Part shown: positions 1 to 11,038 of the stretch, piece after piece
Position numbering within the stretch: the first letter of the stretch is position 1
Layout of the letters: each line of letters starts with the position of its first letter
Assembly (NCBI RefSeq): GCF_023698535.1
Contig: NZ_JALJCL010000018.1
Location: forward strand, 1-64,000
DNA length: 64,000 nt
Reading direction: 5' to 3'
From: Halorientalis regularis
Lineage (GTDB): Archaea > Halobacteriota > Halobacteria > Halobacteriales > Haloarculaceae
Translations under genes and position numbers: made by a program
The notes under the pieces: generated by a model
Database searches by the model: none
Told to the model about the DNA's origin: nothing
Seen by the model: the letters and a program-made list of their open reading frames with translations, nothing else

Positions 1-2587
<2,587 letters not shown>

Positions 2588-2762
2588 TTGATGTCGGACA
2601 CACGTTCCACGATGAAACGGGTCCAGTTGACGTCTGGATTGCACGTACACACGGTCGTCATCGTTCACACGCGGCGGTTGTGCGTGCGACATCGTACCCT
2701 TCCCAACCACGCTTTCGCGGGATGGTGCATCGGTTGCGCGGACGGGATCGCCGTCCGCGGTA

Positions 2763-2827
2763 GTGACCGACCCGGAATCGAACCGGGGCAACCGCAATGC
2801 GGTGCTCTACCACTGAGCTATCGGTCT
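2763..2827 (-). pseudogene. tRNA-like sequence with collapsed anticodon arm
   Basis: It sits where haloarchaeal rRNA operons usually carry tRNA-Ala(TGC). On the minus strand it has a near-perfect acceptor helix (AGACCGA with TCGGTCA, position 1-72 an A-A mismatch), T8-A9, a D arm (GCTC/GAGC) and a perfect T arm (CCCGG TTCGATT CCGGG). Between the D and T arms there are only 17 nt where about 24 are expected. They fold as CCGC-ATT-GCGG, so there is no 7-nt loop to present an anticodon. The G3-T70 pair needed for alanine identity is also missing. It is most simply a decayed tRNA kept as part of the spacer; a miscalled base run is a less likely alternative. Confidence 0.65.
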
Positions 2828-2843
2828 GCCCTCGTGAGAGGGT

Positions 2844-2864
2844 GTGAACCTTGACAGTTCAGTG
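2844..2864 (-). other. 16S processing stem, 3' arm
   Basis: The 21 nt here pair along their whole length, with two G-U wobbles, with the 21 nt at 4505-4525 upstream of the 16S gene. In the transcript the two arms lie about 80-100 nt outside each end of mature 16S. This is the position of the long helix whose bulge-helix-bulge junction is cut by the archaeal splicing endonuclease during 16S maturation. Confidence 0.8.
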
Positions 2865-2946
2865 GCCAGCCGAAGCGGCTGGCTGTCACCATTCCTGTCC
2901 GAAGACAGGACGAGTGGGCTGGGGCGTCGCCCCAGTCCCGGTCTGT

Positions 2947-4419
<1,473 letters not shown>

Positions 4420-4921
4420 GCATTCCCCAATCATGGGGGGCTGGCGGAGACACGCTATGTGTCCGTCATTCGGTGACAAGGTATCGAGATATTCGATAGT
4501 GTATCACCGAACTGTCAAGGCTCACATCAGATACCATCTGTACGGCGAGGCCGCAGGGGTGGAATCCTCATACTTTCGCGAGCCCCACGAACTGTCGTGG
4601 GGAGCGAGACACCACTGTGTGGGATCTCGCTCACATCGCCATCATCGACGAGGAAACTCGTCTAGGGTGTGGATGGCGTAGCGGGCGACCCCCGCTCGCC
4701 GCCATCCGTCGTGTGCATTCCATCCGATGAGGGTGGTACATAAATACCCGTCGATAGAGTGGCCCGTGTGCGAACTGAGACCACAATACGGGACCCGTCT
4801 CTCCGGTCAGCGGCGATTCTGCCACGGGGGACACGGACACCCCGGCGACGACAACGAATCCCGTCGACAAGGGTCCGAAGCGACCACAGGAACTACACAC
4901 CGACTCGGCGTCCAGTGCCAC
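4420..4921. other. rRNA leader and divergent upstream region
   Basis: About 500 nt between the 16S gene (minus) and the ribokinase-like gene (plus). It holds the 16S leader with the 5' processing arm, then three consecutive hairpins at 4583-4602 (CCCCACGA/TCGTGGGG), 4602-4632 (GAGCGAGA/TCTCGCTC) and 4647-4662 (GACGAG, GAAA loop, CTCGTC). A plausible TATA element for the plus-strand gene is CATAAATACC near 4740. I could not place the rRNA promoter with confidence. No convincing protein gene is seen. Confidence 0.6.
4505..4525 (-). other. 16S processing stem, 5' arm
   Basis: Partner of 2844-2864. The arms differ from perfect complementarity only by two C-to-T changes, both leaving G-U pairs. 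The arm lies 86-106 nt upstream of the mature 16S 5' end in the leader transcript. Confidence 0.8.
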
Positions 4922-5866
4922 ATGGTCGACGTCGTCAGCCTCGGAAGCATCAACGTCGACAGGATACGACACCTGTCCGGGACGGAACTCGCGGCGCTCG
5001 CGGACCGGTACGACTGGTTTCCCGACCGCGGGCGGACAGTCACAGTCGCGGAACTGCCACCCGAATTCCCCACCGGCGCCGATCGAATCAGGCACGGTGG
5101 CAAGGGTGGGAACCAGGCCGTCGCCGCGTCCAGCGCGGGCGCGGCCACGGAGATGCTGGGGAAGGTCGGTTCCAGCGGGGAGGCGGACGTTCGTGGCCGA
5201 CTCGCAGACGCCGGTGTCGGTGTCGACCGGATCGAGACGGCCCCGGACCCGACCGGGACGGCATACGTGTTCGTAGATCCGGACGGCGACAACCGGATCG
5301 TCGTCCGGCCGGGAGCCAACGGAGCGGTCGACGCGACGTACGTCGACGAGCAGTACGAGCGGATCCGATCCGCCGCCTGTCTCCTCCTGCAAAACGAGAT
5401 TCCCGTCGGGCCGATGCAGCGGTTGCTTACGGCCCTCGCCGCCGAGCCGGACCGCCCGACCGTCGTGTTCGACCCCGCGCCCGCGGGCGGGGCCGAGGCA
5501 CTCCTCGATTGCGAGGCGATCGACTATCTCACACCGAACGAGACCGAATACGAGGCGTTACAGCCCGATCTGGACGCGTTCGACGGCGTTCTCGTCCGCA
5601 AACGAGGCGGTGACGACGTCGTCGTCGAAGCCGACCGACAGTTCAGGGTAACGCCCCCCTCGGTCGACGCCGTCGATACCACCGGTGCCGGCGACGTATT
5701 GAACGGGTTCCTCGCAGCGTCACTCGCGGCGGGAGCGTCGTTGCGCGAAGCGGTCGAACTCGGGACGATAGCGGGTTCGCTCTCGACCCGGAAGGCGGGC
5801 GCTCGAAGCGGCGTTCCGACGACCGAAACCGTTCGTTCGTACCGGCGACACGGATTCGACGGATGA
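4922..5866 (+). CDS. PfkB-family sugar kinase, ribokinase-like
   Basis: 314 aa cytoplasmic kinase that should phosphorylate a sugar or nucleoside with ATP. The N-terminus LGSINVD (residues 6-12) and the glycine-rich GGKGGNQAVAA (near residue 59) match the first PfkB signature of ribokinases. NETEYE lies in the middle, and DTTGAGDVLNGF near the C-terminus is the second signature, whose GAGD aspartate is the catalytic base. I chose the ATG at 4922 because the family's conserved first strand begins there; the upstream codons in the same frame look non-coding. If the TATA-like element near 4740 is used, the mRNA would have an unusually long leader of about 150 nt. The substrate is not determined by sequence; ribose is a guess. 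Confidence 0.85.
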   Translation: MVDVVSLGSINVDRIRHLSGTELAALADRYDWFPDRGRTVTVAELPPEFPTGADRIRHGGKGGNQAVAASSAGAATEMLGKVGSSGEADVRGRLADAGVGVDRIETAPDPTGTAYVFVDPDGDNRIVVRPGANGAVDATYVDEQYERIRSAACLLLQNEIPVGPMQRLLTALAAEPDRPTVVFDPAPAGGAEALLDCEAIDYLTPNETEYEALQPDLDAFDGVLVRKRGGDDVVVEADRQFRVTPPSVDAVDTTGAGDVLNGFLAASLAAGASLREAVELGTIAGSLSTRKAGARSGVPTTETVRSYRRHGFDG

Positions 5867-6267
5867 GCGGGTCGCTCGGCCGGAGCGGACGGCGACGGTG
5901 GCCGACGAGTGGACGCGCCCGTCCCGGCCGGAGTGGCCGTCGTCTACGGGTCCCTTCGGAAGGCGAGCCCGGCGAGTGACACGTCTTCGAGGCCGAATTC
6001 GACCGAGAATCCGACACCGCGCTCGAAGGGGGAATCGTACCACTCGTCGGCACGTGTACACGCGACCGCGATCATCACAGTCGACGGGACGAGCCGCGAA
6101 CACTGCCGGGAGACCATCCCGGACGCACTGACGCCCCGTTCGGCGGCGCGACGCCGTTCGTCTTCGCGGACAGAACGCGCCGACCATCGACGAGCCCTGT
6201 CGACTCGGGAACTCGTTTCGTCACGAACGACTAAGTCGCACGATTCCGAACTGACGGTATCGGCAGA
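5867..6267. other. gene-free stretch, possible decayed coding sequence
   Basis: No intact gene is convincing in these 400 nt. On the plus strand, short runs with protein-like composition occur in different frames: one around 5925-5985 (PVPAGVAVVYGSLRKASPAS) and another around 5990-6235 that ends in TAA and follows an in-frame TGA. This could be a frameshifted remnant or simply GC-rich spacer. The promoter of the next gene should lie at the right end. Confidence 0.3.
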
Positions 6268-7740
6268 ATGGGTGACGAGACGACGTCCGGCGTGCGGATC
6301 GGCGCTGTCGAAGCGCCGCCCTGCAAGCGACCGCTGGAGGCAATCGAACGCGACGGGGAGTGGATCGTTCGCGAGTACTATCGCCGGACCGACGACCCCG
6401 ACGACGGCGTCTTCAGCTTCGGGACGTACGACTCGCGAATCGACGCGATGCGGGACGGCCAGCGAATTCTACAGCGACGCCGTCATCCCTGTCTGTTGCG
6501 GTGGGACACCGAACGGAGTGTCGGTGGGCTCTACTGGAACCCAGCCTTCGAGGGGCTCACCGTCGAGTACAGCGACCTGCTCCGGTCGTGGGTCGTGACG
6601 GCGAAAGACGACCACTTCGTGTTCCAGGCTGCGGACTCGACCGACGGCGCGTATCAGCTCGGGAAACTGGTCTTGGAACAGTACGACTTCAAAACGGCCG
6701 AATTCTATGCGCGCGACGGAACCCTCGAGACGGAGCGCGAGCACCGTTTTCTTCGGCACGACATCACGAAGTCCGGCGTCCGGTTCAAACGCGGGCAGTT
6801 GCCTGCGAGCGTCGAGCGACCGGCACCACCCCCGGAGGCAGCCACCCAGACGGAGTCCGAATCGAGCGAGGGGTCGAGCGGTGGCGCGACGGAAGTGATC
6901 AACACACTGGCGTCGGTCATTCCGGACATCGCCGAACTGACGGCTCTCGACGTCGACGGGCCCGTGTATCGGTATCGGACTCCCTGGGACGGCGGCCGGG
7001 CGCACGTCTGGATACTGAACCCCGAACAGCAGGATCACCGGACGCTCAAACACGTGTTCGGGGACGCGATCGAGTCCTGGCAGGAACTGGCGACCCACGA
7101 GCACGTCGCCACGATCCACGAGGTCGGTCCCGAACCGGCAACGTGGGTCGTCTTCGACATGCCCGGCGCGACGCTCGTGGAGTTCCGGGAGAACGCGTCG
7201 ACCAGCAAGCGGGTTCGAATCCTCTCGGGGCTCGGGTCGGCGATTACGGCCGCACAGCGGCGCGGCATCTACCGGACCGATCTCGAACCCGACCGGATCG
7301 GAGTCGCCACAGCCGAGGCTACGGACGCCGGTCGCGACGACGGACGAAGCGATACGTCGGACTCGACGTTGTCCGCTAGTGTCACCGGACTCGGTGTCCA
7401 GCGGCGAGTGAGCGCGGCCGTGAACGAGTACGACGCGAGTCGGTACATGGCACCCGAGCAACTTCGCCAGGAGGCGATGCCGACGACGCCAGTGTACCGA
7501 CTCGGGGCCGTCGCGTACTGGCTCCTGACGGGGACGGAACCGTTCCACCGACGCCAGGACTTCACGACCGCGATCAGGAACGCCGACCTCACGCCAGCGC
7601 ACGAGGTGGCCCAGTTGTCGTCGGACGTGAGCGAGTGCATCGGGAAAGCCATGAATACGGAACCGGGCGCGCGCTATCGGACTGGTGCGGCCTTCGTCCG
7701 GGAACTCGCCCGGCGTCTGGGTGTGTCACACGTGCAGTGA
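6268..7740 (+). CDS. two-domain protein with C-terminal pseudokinase
   Basis: 490 aa. The N-terminal half (1-180) is of unknown family. A Ser/Glu-rich linker (180-210) leads to a protein-kinase-like domain (225-485). Kinase landmarks are recognisable but altered. The catalytic loop reads IYRTDLEPDRI (334-344), keeping the Asp but replacing the HRD His/Arg, the Lys and the metal-binding Asn. The DFG motif reads TGLG (373-376), losing the Asp. No VAIK lysine is evident. MAPEQL (394-399) and a subdomain IX-like RLGAVAYWLLTGTEPF are kept. ATP-dependent phosphotransfer is therefore unlikely; a scaffold or regulatory role is inferred. Start ATG at 6268; it stands alone. Confidence 0.75.
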   Translation: MGDETTSGVRIGAVEAPPCKRPLEAIERDGEWIVREYYRRTDDPDDGVFSFGTYDSRIDAMRDGQRILQRRRHPCLLRWDTERSVGGLYWNPAFEGLTVEYSDLLRSWVVTAKDDHFVFQAADSTDGAYQLGKLVLEQYDFKTAEFYARDGTLETEREHRFLRHDITKSGVRFKRGQLPASVERPAPPPEAATQTESESSEGSSGGATEVINTLASVIPDIAELTALDVDGPVYRYRTPWDGGRAHVWILNPEQQDHRTLKHVFGDAIESWQELATHEHVATIHEVGPEPATWVVFDMPGATLVEFRENASTSKRVRILSGLGSAITAAQRRGIYRTDLEPDRIGVATAEATDAGRDDGRSDTSDSTLSASVTGLGVQRRVSAAVNEYDASRYMAPEQLRQEAMPTTPVYRLGAVAYWLLTGTEPFHRRQDFTTAIRNADLTPAHEVAQLSSDVSECIGKAMNTEPGARYRTGAAFVRELARRLGVSHVQ

Positions 7741-7771
7741 CGCACTACCCGACACTCGCATCCGTGACCGG

Positions 7772-8503
7772 TCAGTGAGCCGTCCAGCCGCCGTCGATGG
7801 GAATGTTCGCGCCGGTGAGGTAGGAGGCGGCGTCTGAGGCGAGGAAGACGGCCAGTGGCGCGATCTCTTCGGGTTGGGCCGGTCGGTTCATGGGGGTATT
7901 GTCCCGGACGTAGTTGTAGAACTGCTCGGTTTCGAGCAACGGTTCGGTCATCGGCGTTTCGACGAATCCGGGACAGATGCTGTTGACGCGGACGCCCTCG
8001 GCGGCGTAGTCGACGGCGACCTGCTGGGTGAAGTTTACCACGCCGCCTTTGGCCGCCGAGTACGCGGCGGCACCACGTCCCCCGACCAGCCCGTAAATAG
8101 AGGCGACGTTGACGATACACCCCTCGCTGTCCAGCAGGTGTGGGAGCGCCGCTTTCGTCCCGTGCATGACGCCATCGAGATCCACCGAGACGACGTTCGC
8201 CCACTCCTCCAGGTCCATCTCGCCGACGCTGGATTCGCTCCCGATGCCGGCGTTGTTGACGACTACGTCGAGCGCTCCGTGCTCGTCGACGGTGGTCTCG
8301 ACGAGCGCTTCCACGGCCTCGTACTCGGTGACGTCGGTGCGGACGAACCGGCACCCGAGTTCGTCGGCCGCGGCTCTACCCTCGTCCTCGCTCCGGTTGG
8401 CGATGACCACGGACGCACCGGCTTCCACGTACGCTTCGGCGATTGCCCTCCCGATCCCCGACGAACCGCCAGTAACGATCGCTGTTTTCCCGTCCAGTTG
8501 CAT
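7772..8503 (-). CDS. SDR-family NAD(P)-dependent oxidoreductase
   Basis: 243 aa classical short-chain dehydrogenase/reductase. It has TGGSSGIG (cofactor-binding glycine motif, residues 11-18), NNAG (near 88), the catalytic Ser region VASIYG, the YSAAK Tyr/Lys pair, and the conserved PGFVETPM segment. The length is typical. No partner gene identifies the substrate; FabG-like, glucose dehydrogenase-like or other alcohol oxidoreductase activities are all possible. It is convergent with the pseudokinase gene. Confidence 0.88.
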   Translation of the reverse strand: MQLDGKTAIVTGGSSGIGRAIAEAYVEAGASVVIANRSEDEGRAAADELGCRFVRTDVTEYEAVEALVETTVDEHGALDVVVNNAGIGSESSVGEMDLEEWANVVSVDLDGVMHGTKAALPHLLDSEGCIVNVASIYGLVGGRGAAAYSAAKGGVVNFTQQVAVDYAAEGVRVNSICPGFVETPMTEPLLETEQFYNYVRDNTPMNRPAQPEEIAPLAVFLASDAASYLTGANIPIDGGWTAH

Positions 8504-8616
8504 CGACTATCGGTTCGACAGCCAACACAAAAGACACGTCGCCGATTCCCGATACGTAACAATCGCCGGCAGGACCACAGTTTCGGTCACCGAAAGGCGG
8601 CTCTCGTGGTGTCAGT

Positions 8617-8940
8617 TCACAGCAGGTAGACCGGCTGGGTGGAATTGTCGACGACGCGGTCCGAGACGCTACCGATGTGGTGGCCCGTGTCCGGGAGCCC
8701 GTGCCGGCCGAGTACCCCCAGGTCCGCGTCTCCCGCGACCGCGAGAGCGATGTCGCGATCAGTCACGATACCGACCGGCCTCTCGTCCTCGGCGATCACC
8801 AGGTCACCCCGTTCTTCGTCCAGCATGGTCTGTGCGAGATTGGGTACGGGTGTGTCCGGTCGGGCGGTCACAGGCTCTACAGCGATTTTTACCGGGCATG
8901 ATACGTTTGTAAATTTCACTTCGAACGAGAAGGAGTCCAC
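8617..8940 (-). pseudogene. broken CBS-domain protein
   Basis: Encodes one recognisable CBS domain (AVEPVTARPDTPVPNLAQTM through GIVTDRDIALAV), whereas stand-alone haloarchaeal CBS proteins normally have two. After that domain the sequence loses CBS character and stops. At the 5' end an ATG at 8899-8897 reads M-P-G-K-N; dropping one G would give M-P-V-K-I-A-V-E-P-V, the usual start of this family, so a 1-nt insertion just after the start codon is likely. The open frame given here uses a farther upstream codon only because of that shift. Interpreted as a decaying gene with a frameshifted start and a degraded second half. Confidence 0.6.
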
Positions 8941-9040
8941 CTATCTTACCAGCAACTGGGAACTGGTACGTTCGTCCCCGCGGTTCCAGACCGGCGGGAA
9001 CTCGCGGTATGCATTTATTTGGGGCCGTTGAAGCGTCGGT

Positions 9041-9472
9041 ATGTACGATTCCATACTCGTCCCGACCGACGGGAGTGACACGGCACAGGCAGCGGTCGAT
9101 CACGCCATCGACCACGCGAAACGGTACGACGCGGCGTTGCACACCCTCTACGTCGTCGAGGAACCGCCGATGGACGAGGCCGCTGGTCCGGAAGTCCTCG
9201 AATCGCTCGAAACGGCCGGTGAACGAGCGATCCAGGACGTGATCGACGCCGCCGAAGCCGCCGACGTGAGGACCGTCGAGGGGATGGTCGCGGAGGGCGC
9301 ACCCCACCAGGCCATCCTCGACTACATCGACGCGAACGGGATCGACCTGGTCGTGATGGGGACCCACGGCCGGACCGGGCTGGATCGTCTCTTCCTCGGG
9401 AGCGTGACGGAGAAGATCGTCCGGGCGGCACCCGTCGCGGTTCTCACCGTCGGTTCGGAGCCGGCCGACTGA
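9041..9472 (+). CDS. universal stress protein, UspA family
   Basis: 143 aa single Usp domain. It starts MYDSILVPTDGSDTA, the typical first strand with the ATP-contacting Asp. Near the C-terminus, MGTHGRTGLDRLFLGSVTEKIV fits the nucleotide-binding pattern G-2x-G-9x-G-S/T. Usp proteins are cytoplasmic dimers that bind ATP and modulate stress responses. An ATTTATTTGG TATA-like element lies about 30 nt before the ATG, suggesting a leaderless transcript. Monocistronic. Confidence 0.92.
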   Translation: MYDSILVPTDGSDTAQAAVDHAIDHAKRYDAALHTLYVVEEPPMDEAAGPEVLESLETAGERAIQDVIDAAEAADVRTVEGMVAEGAPHQAILDYIDANGIDLVVMGTHGRTGLDRLFLGSVTEKIVRAAPVAVLTVGSEPAD

Positions 9473-9492
9473 GCCGTGGCGCGAAGGGCCGA

Positions 9493-9594
9493 TCACACAT
9501 CGATCCGGTCCGCTAAGCGTTCGAGCGCGGTCGCGGCCGCGCACGTCGTCCTGCCGACGCCACCCTTCCCTCCGTAGAGGACGAATTTCGGCAC
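9493..9594 (-). pseudogene. N-terminal remnant of an ArsA/ParA-type ATPase
   Basis: A 33-codon reading frame from GTG (9594) to TGA: the protein begins VPKFVLYGGKGGVGRTTCAA and continues ATALERLADRIDV. This is the first strand and deviant Walker A region of anion-transporting (ArsA-like) P-loop ATPases, with the signature Lys changed to Arg (GGVGRTT for GGVGKTT). The rest of a protein of about 300 aa is absent. It is a truncated gene remnant between uspA and the GT2 gene. Confidence 0.65.
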
Positions 9595-9665
9595 GATTAT
9601 ACCGACGAGGCGAGGAACGGGAAAATGACGACGACGAGAGGACCGAGGTTACCAAACGCCACCTG

Positions 9666-9683
9666 TTTTTGGCGAACCTAAAA
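9666..9683 (+). promoter_or_regulatory. possible DtxR-like iron box upstream of GT2 gene
   Basis: TTTTTGGCGAACCTAAAA forms an interrupted palindrome (TTTTGG / CCTAAAA) resembling the stronger boxes at 17072, 27292 and 27318. It lies 33 nt before the GT2 start codon and overlaps a TATA-like CCTAAAAG. It is weaker than the others, so the assignment is tentative. Confidence 0.4.
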
Positions 9684-9715
9684 GTTCAAGGGGCACACGT
9701 ACTGACGGGTACGCA

Positions 9716-10426
9716 ATGAGTCTTCAGCAGGCGCGTACGGAGAGCGAGCGATTCACGTTCGACGATTTGAGTGTCGTCATGGGAACGTACAACGAGGAAG
9801 CGGCGATCGGGACGGTACTCGAAGACATCGACGACGTGACCGGCGGCCGTGCCGAGGTCGTCTGTGTCGACGGGTCCGACGACCGGACGCCGGAAATCGC
9901 CCGCGAACACGGTGCCCGGGTCATCGAACAGGAGCCCCAGGGCTACGGCGTCGCGGTCGAGGCGGCGTTGCAGGCCGCGGACACCCCAGTCGTCGTCACG
10001 ACCGACTGTGACGACACCTACCCGATGGATCGACTGCCGGACTTCCTCGACCGGATCAACGAGGGCTACGACGTGGTCAGCGGCGACCGGCTCTACCACG
10101 GGGCCGACACGATGCCGGCATTCAACCGGTTCGGGAACCACGCCTTCGCCGCACTCGCGAGTGGGTTGCTCGGCGAACGGGTCCACGACACGACCACCGG
10201 GATGCGCGCCTACCGGAGTGAAGTGATCGAGAAGATCGACTGGACCGAGAACACGGGCCTGTCGGCGGAACTTCTGATCAGGCCGCTCATGCGGGAGTAC
10301 GACGTGTGTGAGATCCCCATCGAATACGGCGAGCGCGCGGGCGAGACGAAACTCGACCCGATCAGTGGGGGCTACGCCATCGCGAAGTCCATCGTCACGG
10401 TCGCGGCCGAAGAACGACTGCGCTGA
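9716..10426 (+). CDS. GT2 glycosyltransferase, polyprenyl-phosphate sugar synthase-like
   Basis: 236 aa GT-A fold enzyme of the dolichol-phosphate mannose/glucose synthase group. It has an N-terminal VVMGTYNEEAAIGTVLEDI strand, a nucleotide-sugar region VVCVDGSDDRTPEIA, and the DxD-type metal site TTDCDDTYP near residue 100. TTTGMRAYRSEV and the C-terminal GETKLDPISGGYAIAKSI are typical of this family. There are no transmembrane segments, so it would work at the cytoplasmic membrane face, moving a sugar from NDP-sugar to a dolichol-phosphate carrier. The GT39-like membrane enzyme downstream on the other strand could use such a donor. A possible iron box precedes it. Confidence 0.85.
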   Translation: MSLQQARTESERFTFDDLSVVMGTYNEEAAIGTVLEDIDDVTGGRAEVVCVDGSDDRTPEIAREHGARVIEQEPQGYGVAVEAALQAADTPVVVTTDCDDTYPMDRLPDFLDRINEGYDVVSGDRLYHGADTMPAFNRFGNHAFAALASGLLGERVHDTTTGMRAYRSEVIEKIDWTENTGLSAELLIRPLMREYDVCEIPIEYGERAGETKLDPISGGYAIAKSIVTVAAEERLR

Positions 10427-10432
10427 CCGCGG

Positions 10433-11014
10433 CTACTTCTGGGGCCGCGGTCCACGCTGGTAACTGGCTGTCCCACCGGGGTGGCCCTGCGGGTTCTCGA
10501 TGCCGACCAGTTCCCCGCCGGTCGGAGACGCGTAGAGGGCGAACAGCAGATCGTTGATCAGGTAGTAGCGCACGCGCTGTACGTCCCCGCCCTCGGGTTC
10601 GGGGTCGACCGTGTTCGCGTTCATGTCCTCGAAGACCTCGGCTCTGGTCTCCGGCGGGAGCGAGCGGTACCCGTCCACGTCGTACCACGTCGCTACGTAG
10701 TCGTCGAGGTAGGAGACCGTCTCGCCGATCTCGGTCGCCCGCTCCGGGTCGTCCGCGACGCGCCCGCGAAGAAAGTCCGTCACGAACCCCTCGACGTTCT
10801 CGACGGCCGACGGATAGATCGCCTCCGCGACGGCCACCGCGGTATCGAGGTCGTGGTCCGAGAGGCCTGGTTCCTCCTCGGACGCAGTGGGCGTCGGCGT
10901 CGGGTCGCCGCCCTCACTGGTGTCGGATCCGTCCGACTGCGACACGGCCAGTGCGCCGCCGGCGACGCCGACCGCACTCAGCGCCGCGATGGCGTCTCGT
11001 CGAGTCAGCTCCAT
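10433..11014 (-). CDS. gluconate 2-dehydrogenase subunit 3-like Tat protein
   Basis: 193 aa. The N-terminus MELTRRDAIAALSAVGVAGG is a twin-arginine signal, followed by a Thr/Glu/Pro-rich linker and a domain matching the small subunit 3 of membrane-bound gluconate 2-dehydrogenase (AEAIYPSAV, a helical core, and a C-terminal LLFALYASPTGGELVGIENP). In known systems this subunit partners a GMC oxidoreductase and a cytochrome; neither is next to it here. It probably acts outside the membrane. It lies convergent with the GT2 gene and 25 nt after the GT39-like gene. Confidence 0.75.
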   Translation of the reverse strand: MELTRRDAIAALSAVGVAGGALAVSQSDGSDTSEGGDPTPTPTASEEEPGLSDHDLDTAVAVAEAIYPSAVENVEGFVTDFLRGRVADDPERATEIGETVSYLDDYVATWYDVDGYRSLPPETRAEVFEDMNANTVDPEPEGGDVQRVRYYLINDLLFALYASPTGGELVGIENPQGHPGGTASYQRGPRPQK

Positions 11015-11038
11015 ACCGGAGGCTGGGCGCTCACGGGC

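Larger units (their letters stand above)
2588..2946 (-). other. 16S-23S internal transcribed spacer
   Basis: Spacer of about 360 nt. Right after the 16S 3' end the RNA can fold into three strong hairpins: CTGGGGC/GCCCCAG near 2917-2933, CCTGTC/GACAGG with a UUCG loop near 2896-2911, and CCAGCCG/CGGCTGG near 2868-2884. These are followed by the 3' arm of the 16S processing stem (2844-2864) and a tRNA-like sequence (2763-2827). The remaining stretch, 2588-2762, presumably holds the 5' arm of the 23S processing stem; its partner is outside the window, so this cannot be tested here. No protein-coding gene is visible. Confidence 0.85.

Noticed and set aside
2763-2827. Functional tRNA-Ala(TGC)
   Set aside because: TTGC is present, but no 7-nt anticodon loop can form, and the alanine G3-T70 pair is missing.
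4727-4921. N-terminal extension of the ribokinase-like protein
   Set aside because: The extra 65 codons do not resemble the family, and the conserved first strand starts at 4922.
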